The notes: generated by a model from the letters alone, not told the origin. A stretch of 64,000 nt of DNA from Bog-473 sp963807775 (GCA_963807775.1 CAWECY010000016.1:124001-188000), one strand, 5' to 3'; counted from the stretch's first letter, positions 24,865 through 33,405 are shown. Translations and numbers: made by a program.

Positions 24865-25110
24865 CTACACGGACAACATCTGCGTACGCACCTTGCGCCG
24901 CACGATGATCAGGTAATAGCCACCGAGTAGCCAGCCCACCCCGAGGCAGCTGGCAACGACGATGACGATGGCCCACGCGACCTTGTTGGAGCCGGCAGCG
25001 TAGAAGGCCACAGCCGGTCGGCTGAGCACATCGATTACGGCCCACAGCGGTACCGCCAGCCAGAGCAGCATCACCACGAATAGGTCGGGGCCAAACACAT
25101 CCGCCAGCAC
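24865..25110 (-). CDS. Small two-helix membrane protein (PLDc_N-like)
   Basis: 81 residues from GTG 25110, selected because it lies just after the upstream stop (25121). Two hydrophobic segments (about 9-30 and 43-68) separated by RPAVAFYAAGSNKVAW, with a basic tail RRKVRTQML. The W-x(n)-DV and YLIIVRR layout resembles the short phospholipase D N-terminal-like membrane domain found alone in actinobacteria. Function unknown. It is the last gene of a four-gene unit with VOC, ABM-like and enoyl-CoA hydratase genes. Confidence 0.7.
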   Translation of the reverse strand: MLADVFGPDLFVVMLLWLAVPLWAVIDVLSRPAVAFYAAGSNKVAWAIVIVVASCLGVGWLLGGYYLIIVRRKVRTQMLSV

Positions 25111-25120
25111 GGCGTCCTCC

Positions 25121-25957
25121 TCAGCTCGCCGGATCCGGGAACGCAGGCGGGCGCTTCTCGGTGAGCGCCGCCACCCCTTCGGCGAAGTCGACACCCTCCA
25201 TCATCTCCACCATACGCTCCCCGGCGTCGCCGACTGACGACGCCGCATCGCCGTGCAAATCCCGGTAGAGCTGGAGCTTGGTGGTGGCGAGCGACGACGG
25301 AGCGATCTCGGTGGCCAGCCGGCGGGCGTAGTCGTACGTGACCTCGAGCAACTCGTCTCCGGGCACCGTCCGGTTGACCAGGCCCAGCTGCTCGGCCTCC
25401 TCGGCCAGGACGACCCGACTCGACAACAGCAGGTCGGCCGCCCGGGTCACGCCGATCAGGCGCGGCAGGAGCCACGACAACCCGTACTCCGCCGGCAGAC
25501 CGAGCCGGCCGTGCGATGTCGTCAACTTGGCGCCCTGGGCGGCGAAGCGGAGGTCGCAGTAACACGCCAGCACGAATCCCACCCCGGCCGCAGGGCCGTT
25601 CACCGCGGCGATGATCGGCTTGGGGATACCGAAGTGGTAGGCGAAGTCGGCGTCGAACTCGGGCCGCACGCCGTAGCCGGGCATGGCCACGTCGTCGCCC
25701 AGTCCGGCGTCGTAGGTGCCCCGTGCCACGTGGCCCTCGAGCGCCCGCGCGTCCGCGCCGGCGCAGAAGCCCCGTCCCGATCCCGTCACGACGATCACGC
25801 GCACGGAGCGGTCCGCGCTGGCCCGCGCCAACAGCGACCGGTACTCGGCGTGCATGCGGCCGGTCCACGCGTTCAACCGCTCAGGCCGGTGCAGGGTCAC
25901 CGTGGCCACCGCGTCGCGCACCTCGTAGCGGGTGACCTTCAGGTCGGTCAGATCCAC
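25121..25957 (-). CDS. Enoyl-CoA hydratase/isomerase family protein
   Basis: 278 residues from GTG 25957, one base after the upstream stop. The crotonase fold is shown by VTLHRPERLNAWTG, the oxyanion-hole loop GFCAGADARAL, the second oxyanion motif NGPAAGVGFVLACYCDLRFA and the catalytic-glutamate helix GRLGLPAEYGLSWLLPRLIG. Crotonases hydrate or isomerise acyl-CoA intermediates; this one may act in beta-oxidation or side-chain catabolism. An insert near residues 85-110 (GHVARGTYDAGLGDDVAMPG) is longer than usual. Co-transcribed with the ABM and VOC genes. Confidence 0.92.
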   Translation of the reverse strand: MDLTDLKVTRYEVRDAVATVTLHRPERLNAWTGRMHAEYRSLLARASADRSVRVIVVTGSGRGFCAGADARALEGHVARGTYDAGLGDDVAMPGYGVRPEFDADFAYHFGIPKPIIAAVNGPAAGVGFVLACYCDLRFAAQGAKLTTSHGRLGLPAEYGLSWLLPRLIGVTRAADLLLSSRVVLAEEAEQLGLVNRTVPGDELLEVTYDYARRLATEIAPSSLATTKLQLYRDLHGDAASSVGDAGERMVEMMEGVDFAEGVAALTEKRPPAFPDPAS

Positions 25958-25958
25958 G

Positions 25959-26249
25959 TCAGTCCAAGGTGTCGTAGCGGGCCGAGCGCAAGCTCGTCCC
26001 CTCGACGTGCTCGCCAAAGGGGCGCCACAACTCGTGGTCGACCATGGCGGATTCGAACGCCGCCGCGGCCGCCTCACTCGCCCACAGCGTCACCACGAGC
26101 CAGGCCCCATCCCGGCGGGCCGTCGTACGCCGGACGAACCCGGGCTGGTTGGGTACCAGCTCAGTCTGCACGCGCTTGTCGAGCGCCAGAAAGTCGTCGT
26201 CCGACACCCCGGCGCGCAGCCGGAACGACGTGACCTCGACGATCGACAC
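25959..26249 (-). CDS. ABM/Dabb-like ferredoxin-fold protein
   Basis: 96 residues, GTG start. MSIVEVTSFRLRAGVSDDDFLALDKRVQ followed by QPGFVRRTTARRDGAWLVVTLWAS matches the dimeric alpha/beta-barrel (antibiotic biosynthesis monooxygenase-like) superfamily in length and strand-helix order. Such proteins can be cofactor-free oxygenases, heme-degrading enzymes or plain binding proteins; no catalytic residue is identifiable here. Tightly packed between VOC and enoyl-CoA hydratase genes. Confidence 0.75.
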   Translation of the reverse strand: MSIVEVTSFRLRAGVSDDDFLALDKRVQTELVPNQPGFVRRTTARRDGAWLVVTLWASEAAAAAFESAMVDHELWRPFGEHVEGTSLRSARYDTLD

Positions 26250-26251
26250 GG

Positions 26252-26605
26252 CTACGCCTGCACCAGCATGACCGGGTTACCTTCCGGGTCGGTGATGCCC
26301 GCCAGCGTCGGCCCGCCGGGAACGTCGAAGGGTTCCGCCACGATGGTGGCGCCCAACGTCAGCGACTTGTCGAGGGAGGCGCGCAGGTCGGCCACCTGCA
26401 CGTAGAGCGTCACGCCCGAGCGTCCGCTCTGACGTATGTGACCCGCCGGTCCAGGCTCGGGGCCACCGATGCCCGCGGGAATGTCCATGATGAAGCCATC
26501 GCCGATCTTCCAATTGAAGAGGTCCGCGTAGAAGGCCCGCTGCCGATCGGGGTCGACTGCCTCGATCTCCCAGTGCACCACAGGTCTCGCCCAGTCCTGC
26601 GCCAT
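26252..26605 (-). CDS. VOC (glyoxalase/bleomycin resistance) family protein
   Basis: 117 residues; the ATG 26605 follows a strong GGAGGTGAG site, which decides the start over longer upstream frames. PVVHWEIEAVDPDRQRAFYADLFNWKI is the typical VOC start with the metal-binding His, and TLAGITDPEGNPVMLVQA is the typical end. Members bind a metal and act on vicinal-oxygen substrates, or sequester drugs. First gene of the VOC-ABM-ECH-PLDc_N unit; it diverges from the LuxR-type regulator. Confidence 0.88.
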   Translation of the reverse strand: MAQDWARPVVHWEIEAVDPDRQRAFYADLFNWKIGDGFIMDIPAGIGGPEPGPAGHIRQSGRSGVTLYVQVADLRASLDKSLTLGATIVAEPFDVPGGPTLAGITDPEGNPVMLVQA

Positions 26606-26719
26606 CTCACCTCCGAACCTTCCGGCGCCAAACCCTACCGATGCCTGCCGCAACCCCGATGCAGCGCGCCCACCCACGACCCGGTAGTCTCGCAAACGTC
26701 CGTTTGGGAAGAGGTTTCG

Positions 26720-27400
26720 ATGCCGAAGCACCAAGGCACCGAGGCAACGGACGTGAGGACTATCAGTGTGGTCGTCGTGGACGACCACGAGATGGTGGCG
26801 CACAGCCTCGGCATCGCGATCGGGAATGAGTCCGGCCTCGAAGTCGTCGGGACGGCGAAATCGGTGGCCGAGTGCCTCCGCCTGGCTTCTGCGCTGAGGC
26901 CGAACGTGGTCGTGATGGACCTGATGGTGGGCGATGGAGATGGTTTCGAGGCGATCCGCCGACTGTTGGCCGCCGCGCCCCAGACCAACGTGATCTTGCT
27001 GACAGCCAAACCGGACGACGGGGCGCTGGCCCGGGCACTGGACGCCGGCTGTTGCGGATTCGTCACCAAGCGGGCCCCGCTGGAAGAGTTGATCGTCGCC
27101 ATACGGACCGCGGCCAGCTGCAGCACGACGATCCCCCGGGACATGGTGGACCGCCTAGTTCGCCAGGGGGAGCAGCGCCAGCGCGAACGAGCCGAACTAA
27201 GCGCACGTGAGCTCGAGGTGCTGCGGCTCATGGCGGCCGGGCATTCGACCAGCACGATGGCGGGGGAGCTCGGCCTGAGTGTGCACACGACCCGGAACCA
27301 CGTGCGCAACCTGATGACGAAGCTCGGGGCGCATTCCCGGCTCGACGCCGTGGTGGTCGCCGCCCGGTCCGGCTTGATCGACCTCCCCTACCGGACCTGA
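26720..27400 (+). CDS. NarL/LuxR-type response regulator
   Basis: 226 residues; ATG after GGGAAGAGG. Receiver domain (about 14-130): VVVVDDHEMVAHSL with the acidic pair, phospho-acceptor Asp in NVVVMDLMVGDGDG, and Lys in GFVTKRAPLEELI. LuxR helix-turn-helix (about 160-220): LSARELEVLRLMAAGHSTSTMA and TTRNHVRNLMTKLGAHSRLDAV. No histidine kinase is adjacent, so it is an orphan by position. The next gene on the same strand, a diguanylate cyclase, is 361 bases away behind a palindrome-rich region and is a plausible target. Confidence 0.92.
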   Translation: MPKHQGTEATDVRTISVVVVDDHEMVAHSLGIAIGNESGLEVVGTAKSVAECLRLASALRPNVVVMDLMVGDGDGFEAIRRLLAAAPQTNVILLTAKPDDGALARALDAGCCGFVTKRAPLEELIVAIRTAASCSTTIPRDMVDRLVRQGEQRQRERAELSARELEVLRLMAAGHSTSTMAGELGLSVHTTRNHVRNLMTKLGAHSRLDAVVVAARSGLIDLPYRT

Positions 27401-27424
27401 TCCGCAGAGCACACCCACCCCGGT

Positions 27425-27440
27425 TGACACATTTGTGTCA
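27425..27440. promoter_or_regulatory. Perfect 16-bp palindrome TGACACA-TT-TGTGTCA
   Basis: TGACACATTTGTGTCA is a seven-base perfect inverted repeat with a two-base centre, 25 bases after the response-regulator stop and 322 bases before the diguanylate cyclase start. The loop is too short for a good RNA terminator, so a protein operator is more likely. The rest of the 361-base gap 27401-27761 has no convincing gene. Confidence 0.5.
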
Positions 27441-27635
27441 TCCCGGGGCGCGCATCCGCTTCATTGGCTCCGGCACAGATGCGTCTTACGGGAGTACCAC
27501 CGCAGGAGCAGAATCCACTGAGGCTCCCATCAACGGTGGGCGGTACTCCACGATGAACAACGAAGACGGGCAGATACGGGCGCACTTCGATGGATCGAGG
27601 GGACCGCGCAGAGGACCGCAGAACTTTCGATAGAG

Positions 27636-27693
27636 GGGTGAAATCGTCACCCTAGGAGTACCCACAGGGAGTAGAATTCGTGGGAGTGCTAGG
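27636..27693 (+). promoter_or_regulatory. Inverted-repeat promoter region of the diguanylate cyclase gene
   Basis: Two adjacent dyads. GGGTGA-N5-TCACCC spans 27636-27652. Then CCTAG (27651-27655) and CCCAC (27661-27665) pair with GTGGG (27680-27684) and CTAGG (27689-27693). The 14-base centre contains TAGAAT (27672-27677), a TANNNT -10 box. If this is the promoter, transcription starts near 27684 and leaves a leader of about 78 bases before GTG 27762. A regulator bound to the repeat arms would cover the -10 box. Inferred from pattern only; no c-di-GMP riboswitch motif was found. Confidence 0.45.
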
Positions 27694-27761
27694 TCAGGCG
27701 GGCCTAGGTGGAGGGTGCCGCTGCGCCACTTGGTGACGCAGCGGAGGAGGGGACCACGGCA

Positions 27762-29372
27762 GTGACACACTGGACTCAAGTTTTGGCGAACGTTTCCATG
27801 GTGGAGTTCGTCCTGTTGGCGGTGCTCACGACGCTGCAATGGGTCCGCCACCGGATTCGCGGTGCGGGGTGGGTGGCGCTCTCGTTCGCCATCCTCGGCG
27901 GGCTCTCGCTGACGGTCAAGATCGACCCCAGCATCGTCTTGAACCAGAACGTCGCCAAGTCGCTGATCGCGTTGCTACTGGTAATGCCCTACTGCCTGTT
28001 CCGTTTCGCCACCGTGTTCCGCCGGCCCAGCGCTGTCGTCCGTTATCTGGCGGTCCTGGTGACCGCGGCCATCATCGCCTTCACGTTCTCGTTGCAGTAC
28101 CTGCCGCTGCCGGGGTTCCCACCTCCGCCGCACTACCTCGCCTATCGGATCGCGTTCGCCGTGGCCTTTGGCTTCCTCTTCACCTACGTGGTGATCCGGC
28201 TCTTCGTGGCGGGAACGGGCGAACCACCGATCGCCGCCACGCGCATGCGCCTGCTGGCCGTGGCCGTAGCTGGACTCGAGGTGCAGGTCGCCGTGGCCGC
28301 GCTCGCCCTCCAAGGTCGCACCGTTCTCCTCGTCACCGAGGCCATTACCGTGGCCATGGGGCTCCTGTTCCTCGTCGCTCTGGTACTCCCCTCCTTCGTC
28401 CGCGTCTTCCTGAGCCGGCGCGAGGACGTGGCCTTCCGCCGGGCCATGGGAGAGCTCGTCTCGGCCGGCGACTCAAGGGGGGTGGCGGAGCGTCTGTTGC
28501 CGCACGTCTGTGCGCTGGTGGGCGCGTCCACGGCCGCCTTGCTGGCCGGTGACGGCACCGCGGTCGCCCGTTACCCGGCCTGGAGCAGCAGTCAGGGCGG
28601 CGACGACTGGAGCGGTGACTCGGGCTCCGAAGACGAGCAGCATCGCATCACCGTGCGCACGAGCATGGGCGGTACCCACGCGCTGGCTGTGAAGATCAGC
28701 CCCTACATGCCGTATTTCGGCAGCGAAGAGCTGCACAAGCTCGACCAGCTGGCCGGCATGGTGGGGCTGGCCATCGAGCGTTGCGAAATGGCAGAGCAGG
28801 TGGCGTTCCAGGCGTCGCACGACGGCCTCACCGGTCTGGCCAATCGCACCCTCTTCATGGAGCGGCTCGAGGAGGCCATGGTGCACGTCGGGCGGCGGCG
28901 GACCGGCCTGGCGGTGATGTTCGTCGACCTCGACCGCTTCAAGCTGGTGAACGACCGAGCCGACCACTCGGCCGGTGACATCGTCCTGCGCGAGATGGCC
29001 AATCGGCTCCGTGCCATGACCCGCGGCGTGGATGTGGTGGCCCGCTTCGGAGGGGACGAGTTCGTAGCCTTCGCCGAGGTCGACCACGAGGACGACGCCA
29101 TCGAGATGGCCGAACGCATCCGCCAGGGGCTGAGCGAGCCGGTCGAGGTCGGCGACGCGCACCTCGTCGTCACCGCGAGCGTCGGACTGGTGGTGACCTC
29201 CGAGGGGTCGACCTCCGCCGCGACGCTCCTCCGTGATGCCGACAACGCGATGTACGACGCCAAGCGCTCCGGACGCGATCAGATGGTGCTCTACAAGTCC
29301 AACGCCCGCGACGTCGCCAACATCAAGTGGGGCGTCAGCCCCATCCGCGACGCAAGCGCTAACGCAGGGTGA
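27762..29372 (+). CDS. Membrane diguanylate cyclase (7TM-type sensor, GAF-like, GGDEF)
   Basis: 536 residues from GTG 27762, chosen for the GGAGGAGGGG site ten bases upstream; an in-frame GTG at 27708 has none. About seven membrane helices occupy residues 8-215, a GAF-like domain about 225-345, and a GGDEF domain 355-515. The active site GGDEF is intact (430-434) within VVARFGGDEF, and RGVD (421-424) five residues before it is the RxxD inhibitory site, so product feedback is expected. It makes c-di-GMP from GTP at the inner membrane. The last 14 bases overlap the convergent mrp gene. Confidence 0.93.
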   Translation: MTHWTQVLANVSMVEFVLLAVLTTLQWVRHRIRGAGWVALSFAILGGLSLTVKIDPSIVLNQNVAKSLIALLLVMPYCLFRFATVFRRPSAVVRYLAVLVTAAIIAFTFSLQYLPLPGFPPPPHYLAYRIAFAVAFGFLFTYVVIRLFVAGTGEPPIAATRMRLLAVAVAGLEVQVAVAALALQGRTVLLVTEAITVAMGLLFLVALVLPSFVRVFLSRREDVAFRRAMGELVSAGDSRGVAERLLPHVCALVGASTAALLAGDGTAVARYPAWSSSQGGDDWSGDSGSEDEQHRITVRTSMGGTHALAVKISPYMPYFGSEELHKLDQLAGMVGLAIERCEMAEQVAFQASHDGLTGLANRTLFMERLEEAMVHVGRRRTGLAVMFVDLDRFKLVNDRADHSAGDIVLREMANRLRAMTRGVDVVARFGGDEFVAFAEVDHEDDAIEMAERIRQGLSEPVEVGDAHLVVTASVGLVVTSEGSTSAATLLRDADNAMYDAKRSGRDQMVLYKSNARDVANIKWGVSPIRDASANAG

Positions 29373-30534
29373 GCTCCCGGCGATAGACCCTGGCGGGACC
29401 CAGGGCCGCCAGCTTCTCCGAGATGGCACGAAAGGCCTGCGCCGTATCGCTCTGCGGGTCAAAGGCGGTGACCGGATGACCCTCGTCACCACCGAGTCGG
29501 ACTGCATTGACAAGCGGCACCTGACCGAGGAGCGGCACCCCGAGATCGGCCGCCAGCGTCTGGCCACCCCCGGAGCCGAACAGTTCGTAACGGGTGCCGT
29601 CGTCACCGGTGAACCAGCTCATGTTCTCGATCACACCGCGGACCGACAGCTTGAGCCGCCGCGCCGCGAACGCCGAGCGCTGGGCCACCCGCTGCGCGGC
29701 CGCCTGTGGCGTCGTGACCACGACGATCTCGGCCTTGGGCATGACCTCGGCCAGCGTGAGTGCCACGTCGCCGGTGCCCGGTGGCATGTCAACGAGAACG
29801 AAGTCGGGCTCGCCCCAGTAGGCATCCGTGAGGAACTGCTGAATCGCTTTGTGCAACATCGGCCCGCGCCAGATGACGGGCTGGTCATCGGGAACGAAGT
29901 ACCCCATCGACAGGCACCGCACCCCGTGGGCGGACGTGGGGATGACGATGTCGCCCAATACGACGGGATCATGATCTGTCCCGAGCATCTTCGGCACGGA
30001 GAAGCCATAGACGTCAGCGTCGAGGAGCCCCACGGCAAAACCCGCCTGCGCCAGCGCGATGGCGAGGTTGACCGTGACCGTCGACTTGCCTACGCCGCCT
30101 TTGCCCGACGAGACGCCGATGACGCGCGTCTTGGAGTCAGAGCCCAAAAAGGCAGGTAGCGGTACGGCCGGCGCGTGACCATGCGCGTGGGTGTGCTCGT
30201 GCTCCTCGTCTCCCGCCGACTCCCCGTCAGCCGACACGCCCAGCATGTCGGCCCGCAGGCGCTGGCGCAGCCCGGACCGCTCGCCGTCGGTCATGACGAC
30301 GAACTCGAGGTCGACCTCCTCGACGCCGGGCACCGCCTGGGCGACCCGGTGCACGTCGTCGGCCAGCTGCTCGGTGCTCGGCCAGGCCGCCACGGGGAGC
30401 GCCACCTCAATCAGGGCACGGTGGCGGCGTGTCCGCACGGAGCGAACCAGGCCCAGCTCGCCGAGCGTCAGGCCCAGCTCGGGATCGACGACGGCGTGCA
30501 ACGCGGCCTCAATCTGCGATTGGTCTGCTGCCAT
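29359..30534 (-). CDS. mrp: Mrp/ApbC-type P-loop ATPase (Fe-S carrier)
   Basis: 391 residues; ATG 30534 follows GGGAG. N-terminal DUF59/MIP18 domain (about 6-95), a His/Glu-rich linker (HEHTHAHGHA, 112-121), then the ATPase: Walker A SSGKGGVGKSTVTVNLA (143-159), LLDADVYGFSVPKML and LVDMPPGTGDVALTL. ENMSWFTGDDGTRYELFGSGGG lacks the C-x2-C seen in most ApbC/NBP35 proteins at this place; actinobacterial Mrp proteins share this absence. Role: assembly or transfer of [4Fe-4S] clusters. It diverges from the SufR-like gene, consistent with Fe-S function. Confidence 0.92.
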   Translation of the reverse strand: MAADQSQIEAALHAVVDPELGLTLGELGLVRSVRTRRHRALIEVALPVAAWPSTEQLADDVHRVAQAVPGVEEVDLEFVVMTDGERSGLRQRLRADMLGVSADGESAGDEEHEHTHAHGHAPAVPLPAFLGSDSKTRVIGVSSGKGGVGKSTVTVNLAIALAQAGFAVGLLDADVYGFSVPKMLGTDHDPVVLGDIVIPTSAHGVRCLSMGYFVPDDQPVIWRGPMLHKAIQQFLTDAYWGEPDFVLVDMPPGTGDVALTLAEVMPKAEIVVVTTPQAAAQRVAQRSAFAARRLKLSVRGVIENMSWFTGDDGTRYELFGSGGGQTLAADLGVPLLGQVPLVNAVRLGGDEGHPVTAFDPQSDTAQAFRAISEKLAALGPARVYRRELTLR

Positions 30535-30629
30535 GCACTCCCTCTTCTCAGGCGGGATCCGTTCGGGCGCCACGCGTGCCGGAAACACGTCCTCCCGCGT
30601 CGCCCCAGCTGGTGGGGGCGATCCCTCGG

Positions 30630-30635
30630 TAGACT
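30630..30635 (+). promoter_or_regulatory. Candidate -10 box TAGACT, leaderless start of sufR-like gene
   Basis: TAGACT ends seven bases before GTG 30643 in the 108-base divergent gap between mrp and the SufR-like gene. No ribosome site is present. Transcription would begin at or beside the start codon. Confidence 0.45.
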
Positions 30636-30642
30636 ACCCAGC

Positions 30643-31389
30643 GTGAGTACGGCTCCGGTCACGGTCGAGCCTGAGCGCCCAAGCGGCGCAGACGACGGGC
30701 AATTCAGCGCCGCCGTCGCCGCCGTCTCGGCTGCCTTCGGGGACCCGACGCGGCGGGACATCTTCCTCCACGTGCGGGCGGCGCCCGGCTTGACCGCCAA
30801 CGAGGTGGCCAGCACGTTCTCGTTGCATCCCAACGTGGCCCGCCACCACCTGCAGCGGCTCGTCGCCGGTGGCTACTTGCGGGTGGAGACGGGGCGCAAC
30901 GCGACAGGCGCCGGGCGCCCTTCGCAGCGTTACTTCTGCGTCGAAGAGGAACTCACCATCGGCCTGACCCAGCGCCGTGACGACTTGCTCATGCGCCTGC
31001 TGGGCGAGGCGATGCGCCGGCTTGGCCCGGAGGAGGCGGAGGAGATGGCGTCGCACGTCGGCGAGGAGTACGGGCGGTCGCTCGCTTCGCGGATGACGCC
31101 GAGTGAGGGACAGCGCACGGTGCGCGCCGCCATGCACGTGGTGGCCGAAACGCTGACGGCGCACGGGTTCGCCGCGCACGCCGAGGACCGGGGCGAAACG
31201 ACGGCGGTTGTGGCGGAACAGTGTCCCTTCGGCGATGCCAGCAGCACCAACCCGGTCCTGTGCGCCGTCGACCGGGGCATGGTCAAGGGCTTGCTGGCTG
31301 GGCTGTGCGGGACCGATTCCCAGCGGGCACTGCCGGTGATCCTCTCGTCGCGAGCCCGGGGCGACGACACCTGCGCCGCCTCTGCCTGA
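30643..31389 (+). CDS. SufR-like iron-sulfur transcriptional regulator
   Basis: 248 residues. A winged helix-turn-helix sits at about 30-100 (FGDPTRRDIFLHV; TANEVASTFSLHPNVARHHLQ; GRPSQRYF). C-terminal cysteines C194, C207 and C222 with 12- and 14-residue spacings (EQCPFGDASSTNPVLCAVDR; GLLAGLCG) match the Fe-S-binding pattern of SufR, which represses suf genes when its cluster is full. A fourth Cys is at 244. It is followed six bases later by a cysteine desulfurase, supporting the role. No sufBCD genes are in the window. Confidence 0.85.
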   Translation: MSTAPVTVEPERPSGADDGQFSAAVAAVSAAFGDPTRRDIFLHVRAAPGLTANEVASTFSLHPNVARHHLQRLVAGGYLRVETGRNATGAGRPSQRYFCVEEELTIGLTQRRDDLLMRLLGEAMRRLGPEEAEEMASHVGEEYGRSLASRMTPSEGQRTVRAAMHVVAETLTAHGFAAHAEDRGETTAVVAEQCPFGDASSTNPVLCAVDRGMVKGLLAGLCGTDSQRALPVILSSRARGDDTCAASA

Positions 31390-31395
31390 GCCCTC

Positions 31396-32538
31396 GTGGC
31401 TCGCGCCTATCTCGACCACGCCAGCACGACCCCACCGCGGCCCGAAGCCGTCGCCGCGCTGACACAGTGGGCCACGCTGCCGGTGGGCGACCCGGGGCGA
31501 GTGCATGAAGAAGGACGGACGGTCCGTGACGCACTCGAGGACGCGCGCCGGCAGGTAGCCGGCCTCGTCGACGTCGCGCCACGGCAGGTCGTCTTCACCT
31601 CCGGTGCCACCGAGGCCATCAACACGGCCGTGTGGGGCGCCACACGGGACAACCCCGGTGCGCCGGTGCTCTGCGCCGCTGTTGAGCACTCCGCCGTCCG
31701 CGAGGCGTCGGCGCGCTACGCGCCGACCGAGACCCTCGCCGTGGACAGCACGGGCACGGTTGACGCCGCCGCACTGGCCGAGCGGCTGTCGTCGACGTCG
31801 CTGCCGCGCCCGGCGCTCGTGCACTGCCAGTGGGCCAACCACGAGGTGGGCACGCTCCAGCCGGTGCACGACGCGGTCCGTATCTGTCACGACGCCGGTG
31901 TAGCCGTGCACGTCGACGCCGCCATCGCCTGCGGCCACGTCGAGATGGACCTGGGCGCACTCGACGCCGATCTGGTCAGCGTCAGCGCGCACAAGCTCGG
32001 TGGCGTACCGGGCGCCGGGGCTCTCATCGTCCGGCGCGGCAGCCGCTATCAGCCTCTCCTGGTGGGCGGCGAGCAAGAGCGCGGCCGCCGGGGCGGCCTC
32101 GAGGCCCTGCCGGCCCTCTTGGCCTTCGGCGCCGCCGCGGCAGCCTTGTCGGCCGGGGGCGTGCTCCAAGCCGAGGCACTGACGGCGCGGGGCCAGATCG
32201 CGGCGATGGTGGATGCCGCCGTCACCGTCGAAGGCGTCGAGGTGGTGGGACCGGTCTCGCCGCAGCGGCGCGTGCCGCACCTGGTCTGCCTGGGCGTCCA
32301 TGGTGTCGAAGCGGAGCCGGTCCTCATCGGGTTGGACCGGGCCGGGGTCGCCGTCCACTCGGGCTCGGCCTGCTCATCGGAGAGCATCGAGCCTTCACCA
32401 GTGCTCGAGGCGATGGGCGTCGACCCGAGCCACTCGCTCCGCGTGAGCGTGGGCTGGACCACGACCGACGAGGAGTGCTCCGCGTTCATCACTGCCTTCC
32501 CCGAGGTCGTGGCCGACCTCCGCGCGTTACGGGACTGA
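31396..32538 (+). CDS. Cysteine desulfurase (class V aminotransferase, NifS/IscS type)
   Basis: 380 residues, GTG start: (M)ARAYLDHASTTPPRPEA. PLP-enzyme motifs: VFTSGATEAINTAVWG, VHCQWANHEVGTLQP, VHVDAAIACGH, the PLP lysine K200 in SVSAHKLGGVPGAG, and the catalytic Cys326 in HSGSACSSE. It releases sulfur from cysteine for Fe-S clusters and thio-cofactors. The N-terminal GDPGRVHEEGR replaces the usual GNPSS-x-H segment but keeps His. Likely co-transcribed with the SufR-like regulator. Its end overlaps the convergent ccmI-like gene by 12 bases. Confidence 0.93.
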   Translation: MARAYLDHASTTPPRPEAVAALTQWATLPVGDPGRVHEEGRTVRDALEDARRQVAGLVDVAPRQVVFTSGATEAINTAVWGATRDNPGAPVLCAAVEHSAVREASARYAPTETLAVDSTGTVDAAALAERLSSTSLPRPALVHCQWANHEVGTLQPVHDAVRICHDAGVAVHVDAAIACGHVEMDLGALDADLVSVSAHKLGGVPGAGALIVRRGSRYQPLLVGGEQERGRRGGLEALPALLAFGAAAAALSAGGVLQAEALTARGQIAAMVDAAVTVEGVEVVGPVSPQRRVPHLVCLGVHGVEAEPVLIGLDRAGVAVHSGSACSSESIEPSPVLEAMGVDPSHSLRVSVGWTTTDEECSAFITAFPEVVADLRALRD

Positions 32539-33405
32539 CGTCGAGGTCGAGGTCGAGGTGGAGAAGCCTGACGGGACCTGCTGCCCGGCCCCCTGGTAGG
32601 CACCCGCCACCAGCGGCTCGACCTGGACCGGCTCCCCCGCCGGCGGATCGTCGGCCAGGAAGTCATTGAACTGGGTAACGGCCGCGGCGTCGTTGTGGTC
32701 CTGGTTCTCGAGCACGAGGCCGTAGAAGAGGTGGCCCTCGTAGAAGCTCGGCGAGACCCGGATGGATTTCTCGATCTCGGCCCGCCCGATCTTGACCAGC
32801 GACGCCACGTCCGCCGACGACCCGATGTTCCACTGCAGGTATCCCGCGTAGGCCAGCGCGGCGGGGTTGGACGGGTCCACCGAAAGCACCTTGTTGTAGA
32901 GAACGAGCGCCGACTTCGTCTGTCCCTCGTTGTTCAAGGTGAACGCCTGCTGAAGCTGCTGCTCGATCTGCTGGGCCTGCGACAACGTGACGCTCCCCGA
33001 CGAGGCCTGCCCGGGTTGGCGGGCCTGCACGTAGTGCGACACGAGGATGCCGGCCCCTGTGACGATGAGGAGACAGGCGGCCACGATCCCGATCCTGCGC
33101 CACAGGGGCAGCGGTGCGCGCTCCGGCGCCGAGGACGGCTCGGGCTCGCCCGATCCCGGTGCCGGCGTCGTCTCGGGCCCGAGGGCGGCGAGCTCCGCCT
33201 CGACTTCGGCCAGCCGCGCCCCGTCGCGGGCCACCAGGAGCGCATGGTCCTCGTCGGAGAGATCGCCGGCAACGAGCTCCCGGTCCGCATCGTCGAGCGA
33301 GCGGCGGAGGAAGTCGCGCTCGTCCACCAGGAACCAGCGCTCGTCCTCGGAGGCAGCTTGGCCACCGTCCAGGGCCGCTGAGGTGGGCGACCTGTGCGGT
33401 GTCAC
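32527..33405 (-). CDS. ccmI: CcmI-like TPR cytochrome c maturation protein
   Basis: 292 residues from GTG 33405 (GTGA overlap with ccmH). An N-terminal acidic helical region (WFLVDERDFLRRSLDDADRELVAGDLSDEDH) recalls the start of CcmI. One membrane helix lies at about 109-128 (IGIVAACLLIVTGAGILVSHYV). After it come tetratricopeptide repeats (about 150-250: QQAFTLNNEGQTKSALVLYNKVLSVDPSN and following), which in CcmI hold apocytochrome c. The C-terminus is a Ser/Thr repeat tail (STSTSTSTSV). It is the last gene of the ccm operon. The C-terminal part is shorter than in proteobacterial CcmI. Confidence 0.75.
   Translation of the reverse strand: MTPHRSPTSAALDGGQAASEDERWFLVDERDFLRRSLDDADRELVAGDLSDEDHALLVARDGARLAEVEAELAALGPETTPAPGSGEPEPSSAPERAPLPLWRRIGIVAACLLIVTGAGILVSHYVQARQPGQASSGSVTLSQAQQIEQQLQQAFTLNNEGQTKSALVLYNKVLSVDPSNPAALAYAGYLQWNIGSSADVASLVKIGRAEIEKSIRVSPSFYEGHLFYGLVLENQDHNDAAAVTQFNDFLADDPPAGEPVQVEPLVAGAYQGAGQQVPSGFSTSTSTSTSVP

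Noticed and set aside
27401..27761. c-di-GMP riboswitch before the diguanylate cyclase
   Set aside because: The conserved GEMM core sequences and tetraloop/receptor pattern were not found; the dyads fit operators better.
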